62,024 nucleotides of DNA from Liolophura sinensis (Eukaryota; Mollusca; Polyplacophora; Chitonida; Chitonidae), in the NCBI RefSeq assembly GCF_032854445.1, contig NW_027018188.1:1-62024 (forward strand). Reading direction: 5' to 3'. Positions 27,796-39,659 of this stretch are shown here, piece after piece. Made by a program: the position numbers and the translations under genes. Below the pieces are notes generated by a model. It was given only the letters and a program-made list of their open reading frames with translations, did no database searches and was not told the DNA's origin. Every line of letters begins with the position of its first letter. Position 1 is the stretch's first letter.

Positions 27796-28305
27796 CCATG
27801 GAAAACCAGGGAAATTTGCCAATTTTCAACAGCTGCCGATGCCTGGCTCAATTCCGCATCTTTTGGCACCTTACTGAAGTGGGTCAGTGTTCAGTTGTAC
27901 TTTTTACAGCACAAATGGTGTGGTTTTTCTACACGTAGATAAAAGACATTGAGATTGTCTTCGACTTAGAAGTAAGGCAATTGCTGGGTGAGTTAAATGG
28001 GCTTAGCCCAAAGATTGACGTCTTCTGGGCTACCCGACATATAGTCAAAAGTTGAATATAGTAATGGACTTGTCGCGATGGTACATAGTACAGTGTAGCC
28101 GATTTCAAGTAACAAAAACACCAGGCAAAAATGCAAAAGTGGAAAAACTGTTCCAGTGCTGCTGGTAAGAGGCTAATCCGACGTATTTTGTGACGACAAA
28201 TCGAATGGTGCAAACCGCGTTGCTCTCCGACCAATACTTTTGGCTGTAGCGAACAATTTAATGATCATTTATGTCATAATCACGTGCCCAGCAACGGCTC
28301 TTACT
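27796..28305. repeat. Short unit F1
   Basis: 510 bp, both deletions, with extra single bases (GGAAAACC, GATAAAAGAC, CTACCCGAC, AATGGACTTG, GCGAACAATT). Confidence 0.88.
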
Positions 28306-29957
28306 CCATGGAAACCAGGGATATTTGCAATTTTTTAACAGCTGCCGATGCCTGGCTAAATTCCGCATCTTTTGGCACCTTATAAATGTGGGTTAGTGTT
28401 AAGTTGTACTTTTTACAGCAGACTGTATCAAGTACCTTGTGTTTTTTATGTACAAATGGTCTGGTTTTTCTACACGTAGATAAAGACATTGAGATGTCTT
28501 GGACTTAGAAGTAAGACAATTGCTGGGTGAGTTAAATGGGCTTCGCCCAAAGATTTGACGTCTTCTGGGCTACCGAAGGGCACATAACTTATAGTCAAAA
28601 GTTGAATATAGTAATGACCAGTCGCGATTGTACAGAGTACAGTGTAGCCGATTTCAATTAACAAAAAAGACCAGGTAAAAATGCAAAAGTGGAAAAACTG
28701 TTCCAGTGCTGCTGGTAAGAGGCTAATCCGACGTATTTTGTGACGAGAAATCGAATGGTGCAAACCGCGTTGCTCTCCGACCAATACTTTTGGCTGTAGT
28801 GACAATTGAATGATCATTGATGTCATAATCACGTGCCCAGCAACGGCTCTTACTCCATGGAAACCAGGAAAATTTGCCAATTTTTCAACAGCTGCCGATG
28901 CCTGGCCCAATTGCGCATCTTTTGGCACCTTATTCATGTGGGTCTATTGTCAGTTGTACTTTTTACAGCAGACTGTATCAAGTACCTTGTGATTTTTATG
29001 TACAAAAGGGTGTGGTTTTTCTACACGTAAATAAAGACATTGAGATTGTCTTGCACTTAGAAGTAACACAATTGCTGTGGTGAGTTAAATGGGCTTAGCT
29101 CAAAGATTTGACGTCTTCTGGGCTACCGAAGGGCACATAACTATAGTCCAAAGTTGAATATAGTAATGGACCAGTCGCGATTGTACAGAGTACAGTGTAG
29201 CCGATTTCAATTAACAAAAAAGGACCAGGTAAAAATGCAAAAGTGGAAAAACTGTTCCAGTGCTGCTGGTAAGAGGCTAATCCGACGTATTTTGTGACGA
29301 GAATCGAATGGTGCAAACCGCGTTGCTCTCCGACCAATACTATTGGCTGTAGTGACAATTGAATGATCATTGATGTCATAATCACGTGCCCAGCAACGTC
29401 TCTTACTCCATGGAAACCAGGGAAATTTGCAATTTTTCAACAGCTGCCGATGCCTGGCTCAATTCCCCATCTTTTGGCACCTTACTGAAGTGGGTCAGTG
29501 TTCAGTTGTACTTTTTACAGCAGACTGTATCAAGTACCTTGTGTTTTTCACGTACAAAAGGTGTGGTTTTTCTACACGTAGATAAAGACATTGAGATTGT
29601 CTTCCACTTAGAAGTAAGGCAATTGCTGGGTGAGTTAAATGGGCTTGGCCCAAAGATTTGTCGTCTTCTGGGCTACCGAAGGGCACATAACTTATAGTCA
29701 AAAGTTGAATATAGTAATGACCAGTCGCGATTGTACAGAGTACAGTGTGTAGCCGATTTCAATTAACAAAAGACCAGGCAAAAATGCAAAGGTGGAAAAA
29801 ATGTTCCAGTGCTGCTGGTAAGAGGCTAATCCGACGTATTTTGTGACGAGAAATCGAATGGTGCAAACCGCGTTGCTCTCCGATCAATACTTTTGGCTGT
29901 AGTGACAATTGAATGATCATTGATGTCATAATCACGTGCCCAGCAACGTCTCTTACT
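28306..29957. repeat. Three-unit block B, copy 1
   Basis: Units at 28306, 28855 and 29408 match 36401, 36952 and 37504 at offsets 8,095-8,097. Shared markers include GTGGGTTAGTGTTAAG, CAATTGCGCATC, CTTAGCTCAAAG and TATTGGCTGTAG. It directly precedes the 30.5-33.7 kb block after one extra unit (29958). Confidence 0.8.
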
Positions 29958-30506
29958 CCATGGAAACCAGGGAAATTTGCAATTTTTCAACAGCTGCCGA
30001 TGCCTGGCTCAATTCCCCATCTTTTGGCACCTTACTGAAGTGGGTCAGTGTTCAGTTGTACTTTTTACAGCAGACTGTATCAAGTACCTTGTGTTTTTCA
30101 CGTACAAAAGGTGTGGTTTTCCTACACGTAGATAAAGACATTGAGATTGTCTTGCACTTAGAAGTAAGGCAATTGCTGGGTGAGTTAAATGGGCTTGGCC
30201 CAAAGATTTGTCGTCTTCTGGGCTACCGAAGGGCACATAACTTATAGTCAAAAGTTGAATATAGTAATGACCAGTTGCGATTGTACAGAGTACAGTGTAG
30301 TCGATTTCAATTAACAAAAAGACCAGGCAAAAATGCAAAAGTGGAAAAACTGTTCCAGTGCTACTAGTAAGAGGCTAATCCGACGTATTTTGTGGCGAGA
30401 AATCGAATGGTGCAATGCGCGATGCTCTCCGACCAACACTTTTGGCTGTAGCGACAATTGAATGATCATTGCTGTCATAATCACGTGCGTAGCAACGGCT
30501 CTTACT

Positions 30507-31012
30507 CCATGGAAACCAGGGAAATTTGCAATTTTTCAACAGCTGCCGATGCCTGGCTCAATTCCGCATCTTTTGGCACCTTACTGAAGTGGGTCAGTGT
30601 TAAGTTGTACTTTTTACAGCACAAATGGTGTGGCTTTTCTACACGTAGATAAAGACATTGAGATTGTCTTCGACTTAGAAGTAAGGCAATTGCTGGGTGA
30701 GTTAAATGGGCTTAGCCCAAAGATTTGACGTCTTCTGGGCTACCGACATATAGTCAAAAGTTGAATATAATAATGACTTGTCGCGATGGTACATAGTACA
30801 GTGTAGCCGATTTCAAGTAACAAAAACACCAGGCAAAAATGCAAAAGTGGAAAAACTGTTCCAGTGCTGCTGGTAAGAGGCTAATCCGACGTATTTTGTG
30901 ACGACAAATTGAATGGTGCAAACCGCGTTGCTCTCCGACCAATACTTTTGGCTGTAGCGACAATTTAATGATCATTTATGTCATAATCACGTGCCCATCA
31001 ACGGCTCTTACT
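30507..31012. repeat. Short unit F1
   Basis: 506 bp, both deletions, clean copy of 16489-16995 at 14,018 bp. Confidence 0.9.
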
Positions 31013-32109
31013 CCATGGAAACCAGGGATATTTGCAATTTTTTAACAGCTGCCGATGCCTGGCTCAATTCCGCATCTTTTGGCACCTTATAAATGTGGGT
31101 CAGTGTTAAGTTGTACTTTTTACAGCAGACTGTATCAAGTACCTTGTGTTTTTCACGTACAAAAGGTGTGGTTTTTCTACACGTAGATAAAGACATTGAG
31201 ATTGTCTTGCACTTAGAAGTAAGGCAATTGCTGGGTGAGTTAAATGGGCTTGGCCCAAAGATTTGTCGTCTTCTGGGCTACCGAAGGGCACATAACTTAT
31301 AGTCAAAAGTTGAATATAGTAATGACCAGTAGCGATTGTACAGAGTACAGTGTAGCCGATTTCAATTAACAAAAGACCAGGCAAAAATGCAAAGGTGGAA
31401 AAAATGTTCCAGTGCTGCTGGTAAGAGGCTAATCCGACGTATTTTGTGACGAGAAATCGAATGGTGCAAACCGCGTTGCTCTCCGATCAATACTTTTGGC
31501 TGTAGCGACAATTGAATGATCATTGATGTCATAATCACGTGCCCAGCAACGTCTCTTACTCCATGGAAACTAGGGAAATTTGCAATTTTTCAACAGCTTC
31601 CGATGCCTGGCTCAATTTTGCATCTTTTGGCACCTTACTGAAGTGGGTCAGTGTTCAGTTGTACTTTTTACAGCAGACTGTATCAAGTACCTTGTGTTTT
31701 TTATGTAGAAATGGTGTGGTTTTTCTACACGTAGATAAAGACATTGAGATTGTCTTCGACTTAGAAGTAGGGCAATTGCTGGGTGAGTAAAATGGGCTGA
31801 GCCCAAAGATTTGAGGTCTTCTGGGCTACCGAAGGGCACATAACATATAGTCAAAAGTTGAATATAATAATGACCAGTCGCGATTGTACAGAGTACAGTG
31901 TAGCCGATTTCAATTAACAAAAAGACCAGGCAAAAATGCAAAAGTGGAAAAATTGTTCCAGTGCTGCTGGTAAGAGGCTAATCCGACGTATTTTGTGACG
32001 AGAAATCGAATGGTGCAAACCGCGTTGCTCTCCGACCAATACTTTTGGCTGTAGTGACAATTGAATGATCATTGATGTCATAATCACGTGCGTAGCAACG
32101 GCTCTTACC

Positions 32110-32650
32110 CCATGGAAACCAGGGAAATTTGCAATTTTTCAACAGCTGCCGATGCCTGGCTCAATTCCCCATCTTTTGGCACCTTACTGAAGTGGGTCAG
32201 TGTTCAGTTGTACTTTTTACAGCAGACTGTATCAAGTACCTTGTGTTTTTCATGTACAAGTGGTGTGGTTTTTCTACACGTAGATAAAGACATTGAGATT
32301 GTCTTCGACTTAGAAGTAAGGCAATTGCTGGGTGAGTTAAATGGGCTTAGCCCAAAGATTTGACGTCTTCTGGGCTACCGACATATAGTCAAAAGTTGAA
32401 TATAGTAATGACCAGTCGCGATTGTACAGAGTACAGTGTAGCCGGTTTCAATTAACAAAAAAAAGACCAGGCAAAAATGTAAAAGTGGAAAAACTGTTCC
32501 AGTGCTACTAGTAAGAGGCTAATCCGACGTATTTTGTGACGAGAATGAAAATGGTGGAATCCGCGTTGCTCTCCGACCAATACGTTTGGCTTTAGCGACA
32601 AATGAATGATCATTGATGTCATAATCACGTGCCCAGCAACGGCTCTTACT
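32110..32650. repeat. Intermediate unit (11-bp deletion only)
   Basis: 541 bp, CATGTACAAGTGG marker, extra bases in the A-run near 32457. Partner of 18093 at 14,017 bp. Confidence 0.86.
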
Positions 32651-33198
32651 CCATGGAAACCAGGGAAATTTGCAATTTTTCAACAGCTGCCGATGCCTGG
32701 CTCAATTCCGCATCTTTGGCACCTTACTGAAGTGGATCAGTGTTCAGTTGTACTTTTTTCAGCAGACTGTATCAAGTACCTTGTGTTTTTCACGTACAAA
32801 AGGTGTGGTTTTTCTACACGTAGATAAAGACATTGAGATTGTCTTGCACTTAGAAGTAAGGCAATTGCTGGGTGAGTTAAATGGGCTTGGCCCAAAGATT
32901 TGTCGTCTTCTGGGCTACCGAAGGGCACATAACTTATAGTCAAAAGTTGAATATAGTAATGACCAGTTGCGATTGTACAGAGTACAGTGTAGTCGATTTC
33001 AATTAACAAAAAGACCAGGCAAAAATGCAAAAGTGGAAAAACTGTTCCAGTGCTACTAGTAAGAGGCTAATCCGACGTATTTTGTGGCGAGAAATCGAAT
33101 GGTGCAATGCGCGTTGCTCTCCAACCAATACTTTTGGCTGTAGCGACAATTGAATGATCATTGCTGTCATAATCACGTGCGTAGCAACGGCTCTTACT

Positions 33199-33704
33199 CC
33201 ATGGAAACCAGGGGAAATTTGCCAATTTTCAACAGCTGCCGATGCCTGGCTCAATTCCGCATCTTTTGGCACCTTACTGAAGTGGGTCAGTGTTCAGTTG
33301 TACTTTTTACAGCACAAATGGTGTGGTTTTTCTACACGTAGATAAAGGACATTGAGATTGTCTTCGACTTAGAAGTAAGGCAATTGCTGGGTGAGTTAAA
33401 TTGGCTTAGCCCAAAGATTTGACGTCTTCTGGGCTACCGACATATAGTCAAAAGTTGAATATAGTAATGACTTGTCGCGATGGTACCTAGTACAGTGTAG
33501 CCGATTTCAAGTAACAAAAACACCAGGCAAAAATGCAAAAGTGGAAAAACTGTTCCAGTGCTGCTGGTAAGAGGCTAATCCGACGTATTTTGTGACGACA
33601 AATCGAATGGTGCAAACCGCGTTGCTCTCCGACCAATACTTTTGCTGTAGCGACAATTTAATGATCATTTATGTCATAATCACGTGCCCAGCAACGGCTC
33701 TTAC
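33199..33704. repeat. Short unit F1
   Basis: About 506 bp, both deletions, preceded by E at 32651. The following unit has lost its landmark, so the right edge is approximate. GGTACCTAG replaces GGTACATAG. Confidence 0.85.
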
Positions 33705-34231
33705 TCTTTTTTAACAGCTGCCGATGCCTGGCTAAATTCCGCATCTTTTGGCACCTTATAAATGTGGGTTAGTGTTAAGTTGTACTTTTTACAGCAGACT
33801 GTATCAAGTACCTTGTGTTATTTTATGTACAAATGGTCTGGTTTTTCTACACGTAGATAAAGACATTGAGATTGTCTTGGACTTAGAAGTAAGACAATTG
33901 CTGGGTGAGTTAAATGGGCTTAGCCCAAAGATTTGACGTCTTCTGGGCTACCGAAGGGCACATAACTTATAGTCAAAAGTTGAATATAGTAATGACCAGT
34001 CGCGATTGTACAGAGTACAGTGTAGCCGATTTCAATTAACAAAAAGACCAGGTAAAAATGCAAAAGTGGAAAAACTGTTCCAGTGCTGCTGGTAAGAGGC
34101 TAATCCGACGTATTTTGTGACGACAAATCGAATGGTGCAAACCGCGTTGCTCTCCGACCAATACTTTTGGCTGTAGTGACAATTGAATGATCATTGATGT
34201 CATAATCACGTGCGTAGCAACGGCTCTTACC
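33705..34231. repeat. Unit with a 24-bp deletion removing CCATGG
   Basis: CTCTTACTC is followed directly by TTTTTTAACAG, so 24 bases from CATGG to TTGCAA are missing compared with related units at 28306 and 36401. Seen once. The unit is about 527 bp. Confidence 0.8.
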
Positions 34232-34770
34232 CCATGGAAACCAGGGAAATTTGCAATTTTTCAACAGCTGCCGATGCCTGGCTCAATTCCCCATCTTTTG
34301 GCACCTTACTGAAGTGGGTCAGTGTTCAGTTGTACTTTTTACAGCAGACTGTATCAAGTACCTTGTTGTTTTTCATGTACAAGTGGTGTGGTTTTTCTAC
34401 ACGTAGATAAAGACATTGAGATTGTCTTCGACTTAGAAGTAAGGCAATTGCTGGGTGAGTTAAATGGGCTTAGCCCAAAGATTTGACGTCTTCTGGGCTA
34501 CCGACATATAGTCAAAAGTTGAATATAGTAATGACCAGTCGCGATTGTACAGAGTACAGTGTAGCCGGTTTCAATTAACAAAAAGACCAGGCAAAAATGT
34601 AAAAGTGGAAAAACTGTTCCAGTGCTACTAGTAAGAGGCTAATCCGACGTATTTTGTGACGAGAATGTAAATGGTGGAATCCGCGTTGCTCTCCGACCAA
34701 TACGTTTGGCTTTAGCGACAAATGAATGATCATTGATGTCATAATCACGTGCCCAGCAACGGCTCTTACT
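34232..34770. repeat. Intermediate unit (11-bp deletion only)
   Basis: 539 bp, the same type as 32110 at an offset of 2,122 bp (both have CTTACCCCATGG). Confidence 0.86.
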
Positions 34771-35433
34771 CCATGGAAACCAGGGAAATTTGCAATTTTT
34801 CAACAGCTGCCGATGCCTGGCTCAATTCCGCATCTTTTGGACCTTACTGAAGTGGATCAGTGTTCAGTTGTACTTTTTTCAGCAGACTGTATCAAGTACC
34901 TTGTGTTTTTCACGTACAAAAGGTGTGGTTTTTCTACACGTAGATAAAGACATTGAGATTGTCTTGCACTTAGAAGTAAGGCAATTGCTGGGTGAGTTAA
35001 ATGGGCTTGGCCCAAAGATTTGTCGTCTTCTGGGCTACCGAAGGGCACATAACTTATAGTCAAAAGTTGAATATAGTAATGACCAGTTGCGATTGTACAG
35101 AGTACAGTGTAGTCGATTTCAATTAACAAAAAGACCCAGGCAAAAATGCAAAAGTGGAAAAACTGTTCCAGTGCTACTAGTAAGAGGCTAATCCGACGTA
35201 TTTTGTGGCGAGAAATCGAATGGTGCAATGCGCGTTGCTCTCCAACCAATACTTTTGGCTGTAGCGACAATTGAATGATCATTGCTGTCATAATCACGTG
35301 CGTAGCAACGGCTCTTACTCCATGGAAACCAGGGAAATTTGCCAATTTTCAACAGCTGCCGATGCCTGGCTCAATTCCGCATCTTTTGGCACCTTACTGA
35401 AGTGGGTCAGTGTTCAGTTGTACTTTTTACAGC

Positions 35434-36073
35434 AGACTGTATCAAGTACCTTGTGTTTTTCATGTACAAGTGGTGTGTGGTTTTTCTACACGTAGATAAA
35501 GACATTGAGATTGTCTTCGACTTAGAAGTAAGGCAATTGCTGGGTGAGTTAAATGGGCTTAGCCCAAAGATTTGACGTCTTCTGGGCTACCGACATATAG
35601 TCAAAAGTTGAATATAGTAATGACCAGTCGCGATTGTACAGAGTACAGTGTAGCCGGTTTCAATTAACAAAAAGACCAGGCAAAAATGCAAAAGTGGAAA
35701 AACTGTTCCAGTGCTACTAGTAAGAGGCTAATCCGACGTATTTTGTGACGAGAATGTAAATGGTGCAATCCGCGTTGCTCTCCGACCAATACGTTTGGCT
35801 TTAGCGACAAATGAATAATCATTGATGTCATAATCACGTGCCCAGCAACGGCTCTTACTCCATGGAAACCAGGGAAATTTGCAATTTTTCAACAGCTGCC
35901 GATGCCTGGCTAAATTCCGCATGTTTTGGCACCTTATTCATGTGGGTCTGTTGTCAGTTGTACTTTTTACAGCAGACTGTATCGAGTACCTTGTGATTTT
36001 TATGTACAAAAGGTGTGGTTTTTCTACACGTAAATAAAGACATTGAGATTGTCTTGCGCTTAGAAGTAACACA
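35434..36073. repeat. Inserted or converted tract from an intermediate/K junction
   Basis: From GACTGTATC at 35434 the sequence follows the intermediate-unit pattern (CATGTACAAGTGG, CGACATATAG, GAGAATGTAAATGG, CAATACGTTTGGC). It continues into the next unit with CGCATGTTTTGGC, TATCGAGTACC and AAGTAACACAATTG, exactly as at 40.87-41.51 kb. It returns to short-unit sequence between about 36074 and 36131. Minimum boundaries are given. The rare markers CGCATGTTTTGGC and TATCGAGTACC occur together only here and at 41.35-41.42 kb. Confidence 0.75.
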
Positions 36074-36400
36074 ATTGCTGGGTGAGTTAAATGGGCTTAG
36101 CCCAAAGATTTGACGTCTTCTGGGCTACCGACATATAGTCAAAAGTTGAATATAGTAATGACTTGTCGCGAGTGGTACATAGTACAGTGTAGCCGATTTC
36201 AAGTAACAAAAACACCAGGCAAAAATGCAAAAGTGGAAAAACTGTTCCAGTGCTGCTGGTAAGAGGCTAATCCGACGTATTTTGTGACGACAAATCGAAT
36301 GGTGCAAACCGTGTTGCTCTCCGACCAATACTTTTGGCTGTAGCGACAAATTTAATGATCATTTATGTCATATATCACGTGCCCAGCAACGGCTCTTACT

Positions 36401-38052
36401 CCATGGAAACCAGGGATATTTGCAATTTTTTTAACAGCTGCCGATGCCTGGCTAAATTCCGCATCTTTTGGCACCTTTATAAATGTGGGTTAGTGTTAAG
36501 TTGTACTTTTTACAGCAGACTGTATCAAGTACCTTGTGTTTTTTATGTACAAATGGTCTGGTTTTTCTACACGTAGATAAAGACATTGAGATTGTCTTGG
36601 ACTTAGAAGTAAGACAATTGCTGGGTGAGTTAAATGGGCTTAGCCCAAAGATTTGACGTCTTCTGGGCTACCGAAGGGCACATAACTTATAGTCAAAAGT
36701 TGAATATAGTAATGACCAGTCGCGATTGTACAGAGTACAGTGTAGCCGATTTCAATTAACAAAAAGACCAGGTAAAAATGCAAAAGTGGAAAAAACTGTT
36801 CCAGTGCTGCTGGTAAGAGGCTAATCCGACGTATTTTGTGACGAGAAATCGAATGGTGCAAACCGCGTTGCTCTCCGACCAATACTTTGGCTGTAGTGAC
36901 AATTGAATGATCATTGATGTCATAATCACGTGCCCAGCAACGGCTCTTACTCATGGAAACCAGGAAAATTTGCAATTTTTCAACAGCTGCCGATGCCTGG
37001 CCCAATTGCGCATCTTTTGGCACCTTATTCCATGTGGGTCTATTGTCAGTTGTACTTTTTACAGCAGACTGTATCAAGTACCTTGTGATTTTTATGTACA
37101 AAAGGTGTGGTTTTTCTACACGTAAATAAAGACATTGAGATTGTCTTGCACTTAGAAGTAACACAATTGGCTGGGTGAGTTAAATGGGCTTAGCTCAAAG
37201 ATTTGACGTCTTCTGGGCTACCGAAGGGCACATAACTTATAGTCCAAAGTTGAATATAGTAATGACCAGTCGCGATTGTACAGAGTACAGTGTAGCCGAT
37301 TTCAATTAACAAAAAGACCAGGTAAAAATGCAAAAAGTGGAAAAACTGTTCCAGTGCTGCTGGTAAGAGGCTAATCCGACGTATTTTGTGACGAGAAATC
37401 GAATGGTGCAAACCGCCGTTGCTCTCCGACCAATACTATTGGCTGTAGTGACAATTGAATGATCATTGATGTCATAATCACGTGCCCAGCAACGTCTCTT
37501 ACTCCATGGAAACCAGGGAAATTTGCAATTTTTCAACAGCTGCCGATGCCTGGCTCAATTCCCCATCTTTTGGCACCTTACTGAAGTGGGTCAGTGTTCA
37601 GTTGTACTTTTTACAGCAGACTGTATCAAGTACCTTGTGTTTTTCACGTACAAAAGGTGTGGTTTTTCTACACGTAGATAAAGACATTGAGATTGTCTTC
37701 CACTTAGAAGTAAGGCAATTGCTGGGTGAGTTAAATGGGCTTGGCCCAAAGATTTGTCGTCTTCTGGGCTACCGAAGGGCACATAACTTATAGTCAAAAG
37801 TTGAATATAGTAATGACCAGTAGCGATTGTACAGAGTACAGTGTAGCCGATTTCAATTAACAAAAAGACCAGGCAAAAATGCAAAGGTGGAAAAAATGTT
37901 CCAGTGCTGCTGGTAAGAGCTAATCCGACGTATTTTGTGACGAGAAATCGAATGGTGCAATCCGCGGTTGCTCTCCGATCAATACTTTTGGCTGTAGTGA
38001 CAATTGAATGATCATTGATGTCATAATCACCTGCCCAGCAACGGCTCTTACT
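36401..38052. repeat. Three-unit block B, copy 2
   Basis: Partner of 28306-29957 at an offset of about 8,096 bp. The landmark of the second unit (36952) is TCATGG, missing one C. The next unit (38053) no longer matches the first copy but joins block A, so a block junction lies near 38053. Confidence 0.8.
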
Positions 38053-39153
38053 CCATGGAAACCAGGGATATTTGCAATTTTTCAACAGCTGCCGATGCCT
38101 GGCTCAATTCCCCATCTTTTGGCACCTTACTGAAGTGGGTCAGTGTTCAGTAGTACTTTTTACAGCAGACTGTATCAAGTACCTTGTGTTTTTCACGTAC
38201 AAAAGGTGTGGTTTTTCTACACGTAGATAAAGACATTGAGATTGTCTTGCACTTAGAAGTAAGGCAATTGCTGGGTGAGTTAAATGGGCTTGGCCCAAAG
38301 ATTTCAGGTCTTCTGGGCTACCGAAGGGCACATAACTTATAGTCAAAAGTTGAATATAGTAATCGACCAGTCGCGATTGTACAGAGTACAGTGTAGCCGG
38401 TTTCAATTAACAAAAAGACCAGGCAAAAATGCAAAAGTGGAAAAAACTGTTCCAGTGCAACTAGTAAGAGGCTAATCCGACGTATTTTGTGACGAGAAAT
38501 CGAATGGTGCAAACCGCGTTGCTCTCCGACCAATACTTTTGGCTGTAGTGACAATTGAATGATCATTGATGTCATAATCACGTGCCCAGCAACGGCTCTT
38601 ACTCCATGGAAACCAGGGAAATTTGCAATTTTTCAACAGCTGCCGATGCCTGGCTCAATTCCCCATCTTTTGGCACCTTACTGAAGTGGATCAGTGTTCA
38701 GTTGTACTTTTTCAGCAGACTGTATCAAGTACATTGTGTTTTTCACGTACAAATGGTAATGGTTTTTCTACACGTAGATAAAGACATTGAGATTGTCTTG
38801 CACTTAGAAGTAAGGCAATTGCTGGGTGAGTTAAATGGGGCTTGGCCCAAAGATTTGTCGTCTTCTGGGCTACCGAAGGGCACATAACTTATAGTCAAAA
38901 GTTGAATATAGTAATGACCAGTTGCGATTGTACAGAGTACAGTGTAGTCGATTTCAATTAACAAAAAGACCAGGCAAAAATGCAAAAGTGGAAAAACTGT
39001 TCCAGTGCTACTAGTAAGAGGCTAATCCGACGTATTTTGTGGCGAGAAATCGAATGGTGCAATGCGCGTTGCTCTCCGACCAATACTTTTGGCTGTAGCG
39101 ACAATTGAATGATCATTGCTGTCATAATCACGTGCGTAGCAACGGCTCTTACT

Positions 39154-39659
39154 CCATGGAAACCAGGGAAATTTGCAATTTTTCAACAGCTGCCGATGCC
39201 TGGCTCAATTCCGCATCTTTTGGCACCTTACTGAAGTGGGTCAGTGTTCAGTTGTACTTTTTACAGCACAAATGGTCTGGCTTTTCTACACGTAGATAAA
39301 GACATTGAGATTGTCTTCGACTTAGAAGTAAGGCAATTGCTGGGTGAGTTAAATGGGCTTAGCCCAAAGATTTGACGTCTTCTGGGCTACCGACATATAG
39401 TCAAAAGTTGAATATAGTAATGACTTGTCGCGATGGTACATAGTACAGTGTAGCCGATTTCAAGTAACAAAAACACCAGGCAAAAATGCAAAAGTGGAAA
39501 AACTGTTCCAGTGCTGCTGGTAAGAGGCTAATCCGACGTATTTTGTGACGACAAATCGAATGGTGCAAACCGCGTTGCTCTCCGACCAATACTTTTGGCT
39601 GTAGCGACAATTTAATGATCATTTATGTCATAATCACGTGCCCAGCAACGGCTCTTACT
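39154..39659. repeat. Short unit F1
   Basis: 506 bp, both deletions, partner of 25090. Last F1 unit in the window. Confidence 0.9.

Larger units (their letters stand above)
26702..28854. repeat. Four-unit motif (intermediate, E, short, G), copy 1
   Basis: Units at 26702 (11-bp deletion only), 27244 (GTGGATCAG with TTTTTTCAGCAG, called E here), 27796 (short) and 28306 (GTTAGTGTTAAG, called G). The same succession recurs at 32110-34231 and, with an insertion, at 34232-36951. Confidence 0.75.
30507..33704. repeat. Second copy of the 16.5-19.7 kb block (offset about 14,017)
   Basis: Units at 30507, 31013, 31561, 32110, 32651 and 33199 match 16489, 16996, 17544, 18093, 18631 and 19186 at offsets 14,018, 14,017, 14,017, 14,017, 14,020 and 14,013. 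The first four offsets agree within a base, so this is a duplicated block of several units and not chance resemblance of single units. It keeps the CCCATCAACGG, TATGTAGAAATGG and GAGTAAAATGG markers. Confidence 0.85.
32110..34231. repeat. Four-unit motif, copy 2
   Basis: Units at 32110 (intermediate), 32651 (E), 33199 (short) and a fourth unit from about 33705 whose CCATGG has been deleted. The next block repeats the first three at an offset of 2,120-2,122 bp. Confidence 0.78.
34232..36951. repeat. Four-unit motif, copy 3, with an inserted unit-length tract
   Basis: Units at 34232 (intermediate), 34771 (E), two recombinant units at 35320 and 35860, then G at 36401. The left part of 35320 is short-unit sequence (GCTGTCATAATC upstream, TTTGCCAATTTTC), and the right part of 35860 is short-unit sequence (GACTTGTCGCG, CAAGTAAC). 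Between them lies about 640 bp that matches 40.87-41.51 kb. Without that tract this block would equal 32110-34231. Confidence 0.75.

Noticed and set aside
37591-38085. Long minus-strand reading frames of 97-174 codons (also 2398-2883, 34857-35345, 36640-37164)
   Set aside because: They are shadows of the same repeat. The longest arise where one-base indels join two frames. No conserved start context, domain or synonymous bias is visible.
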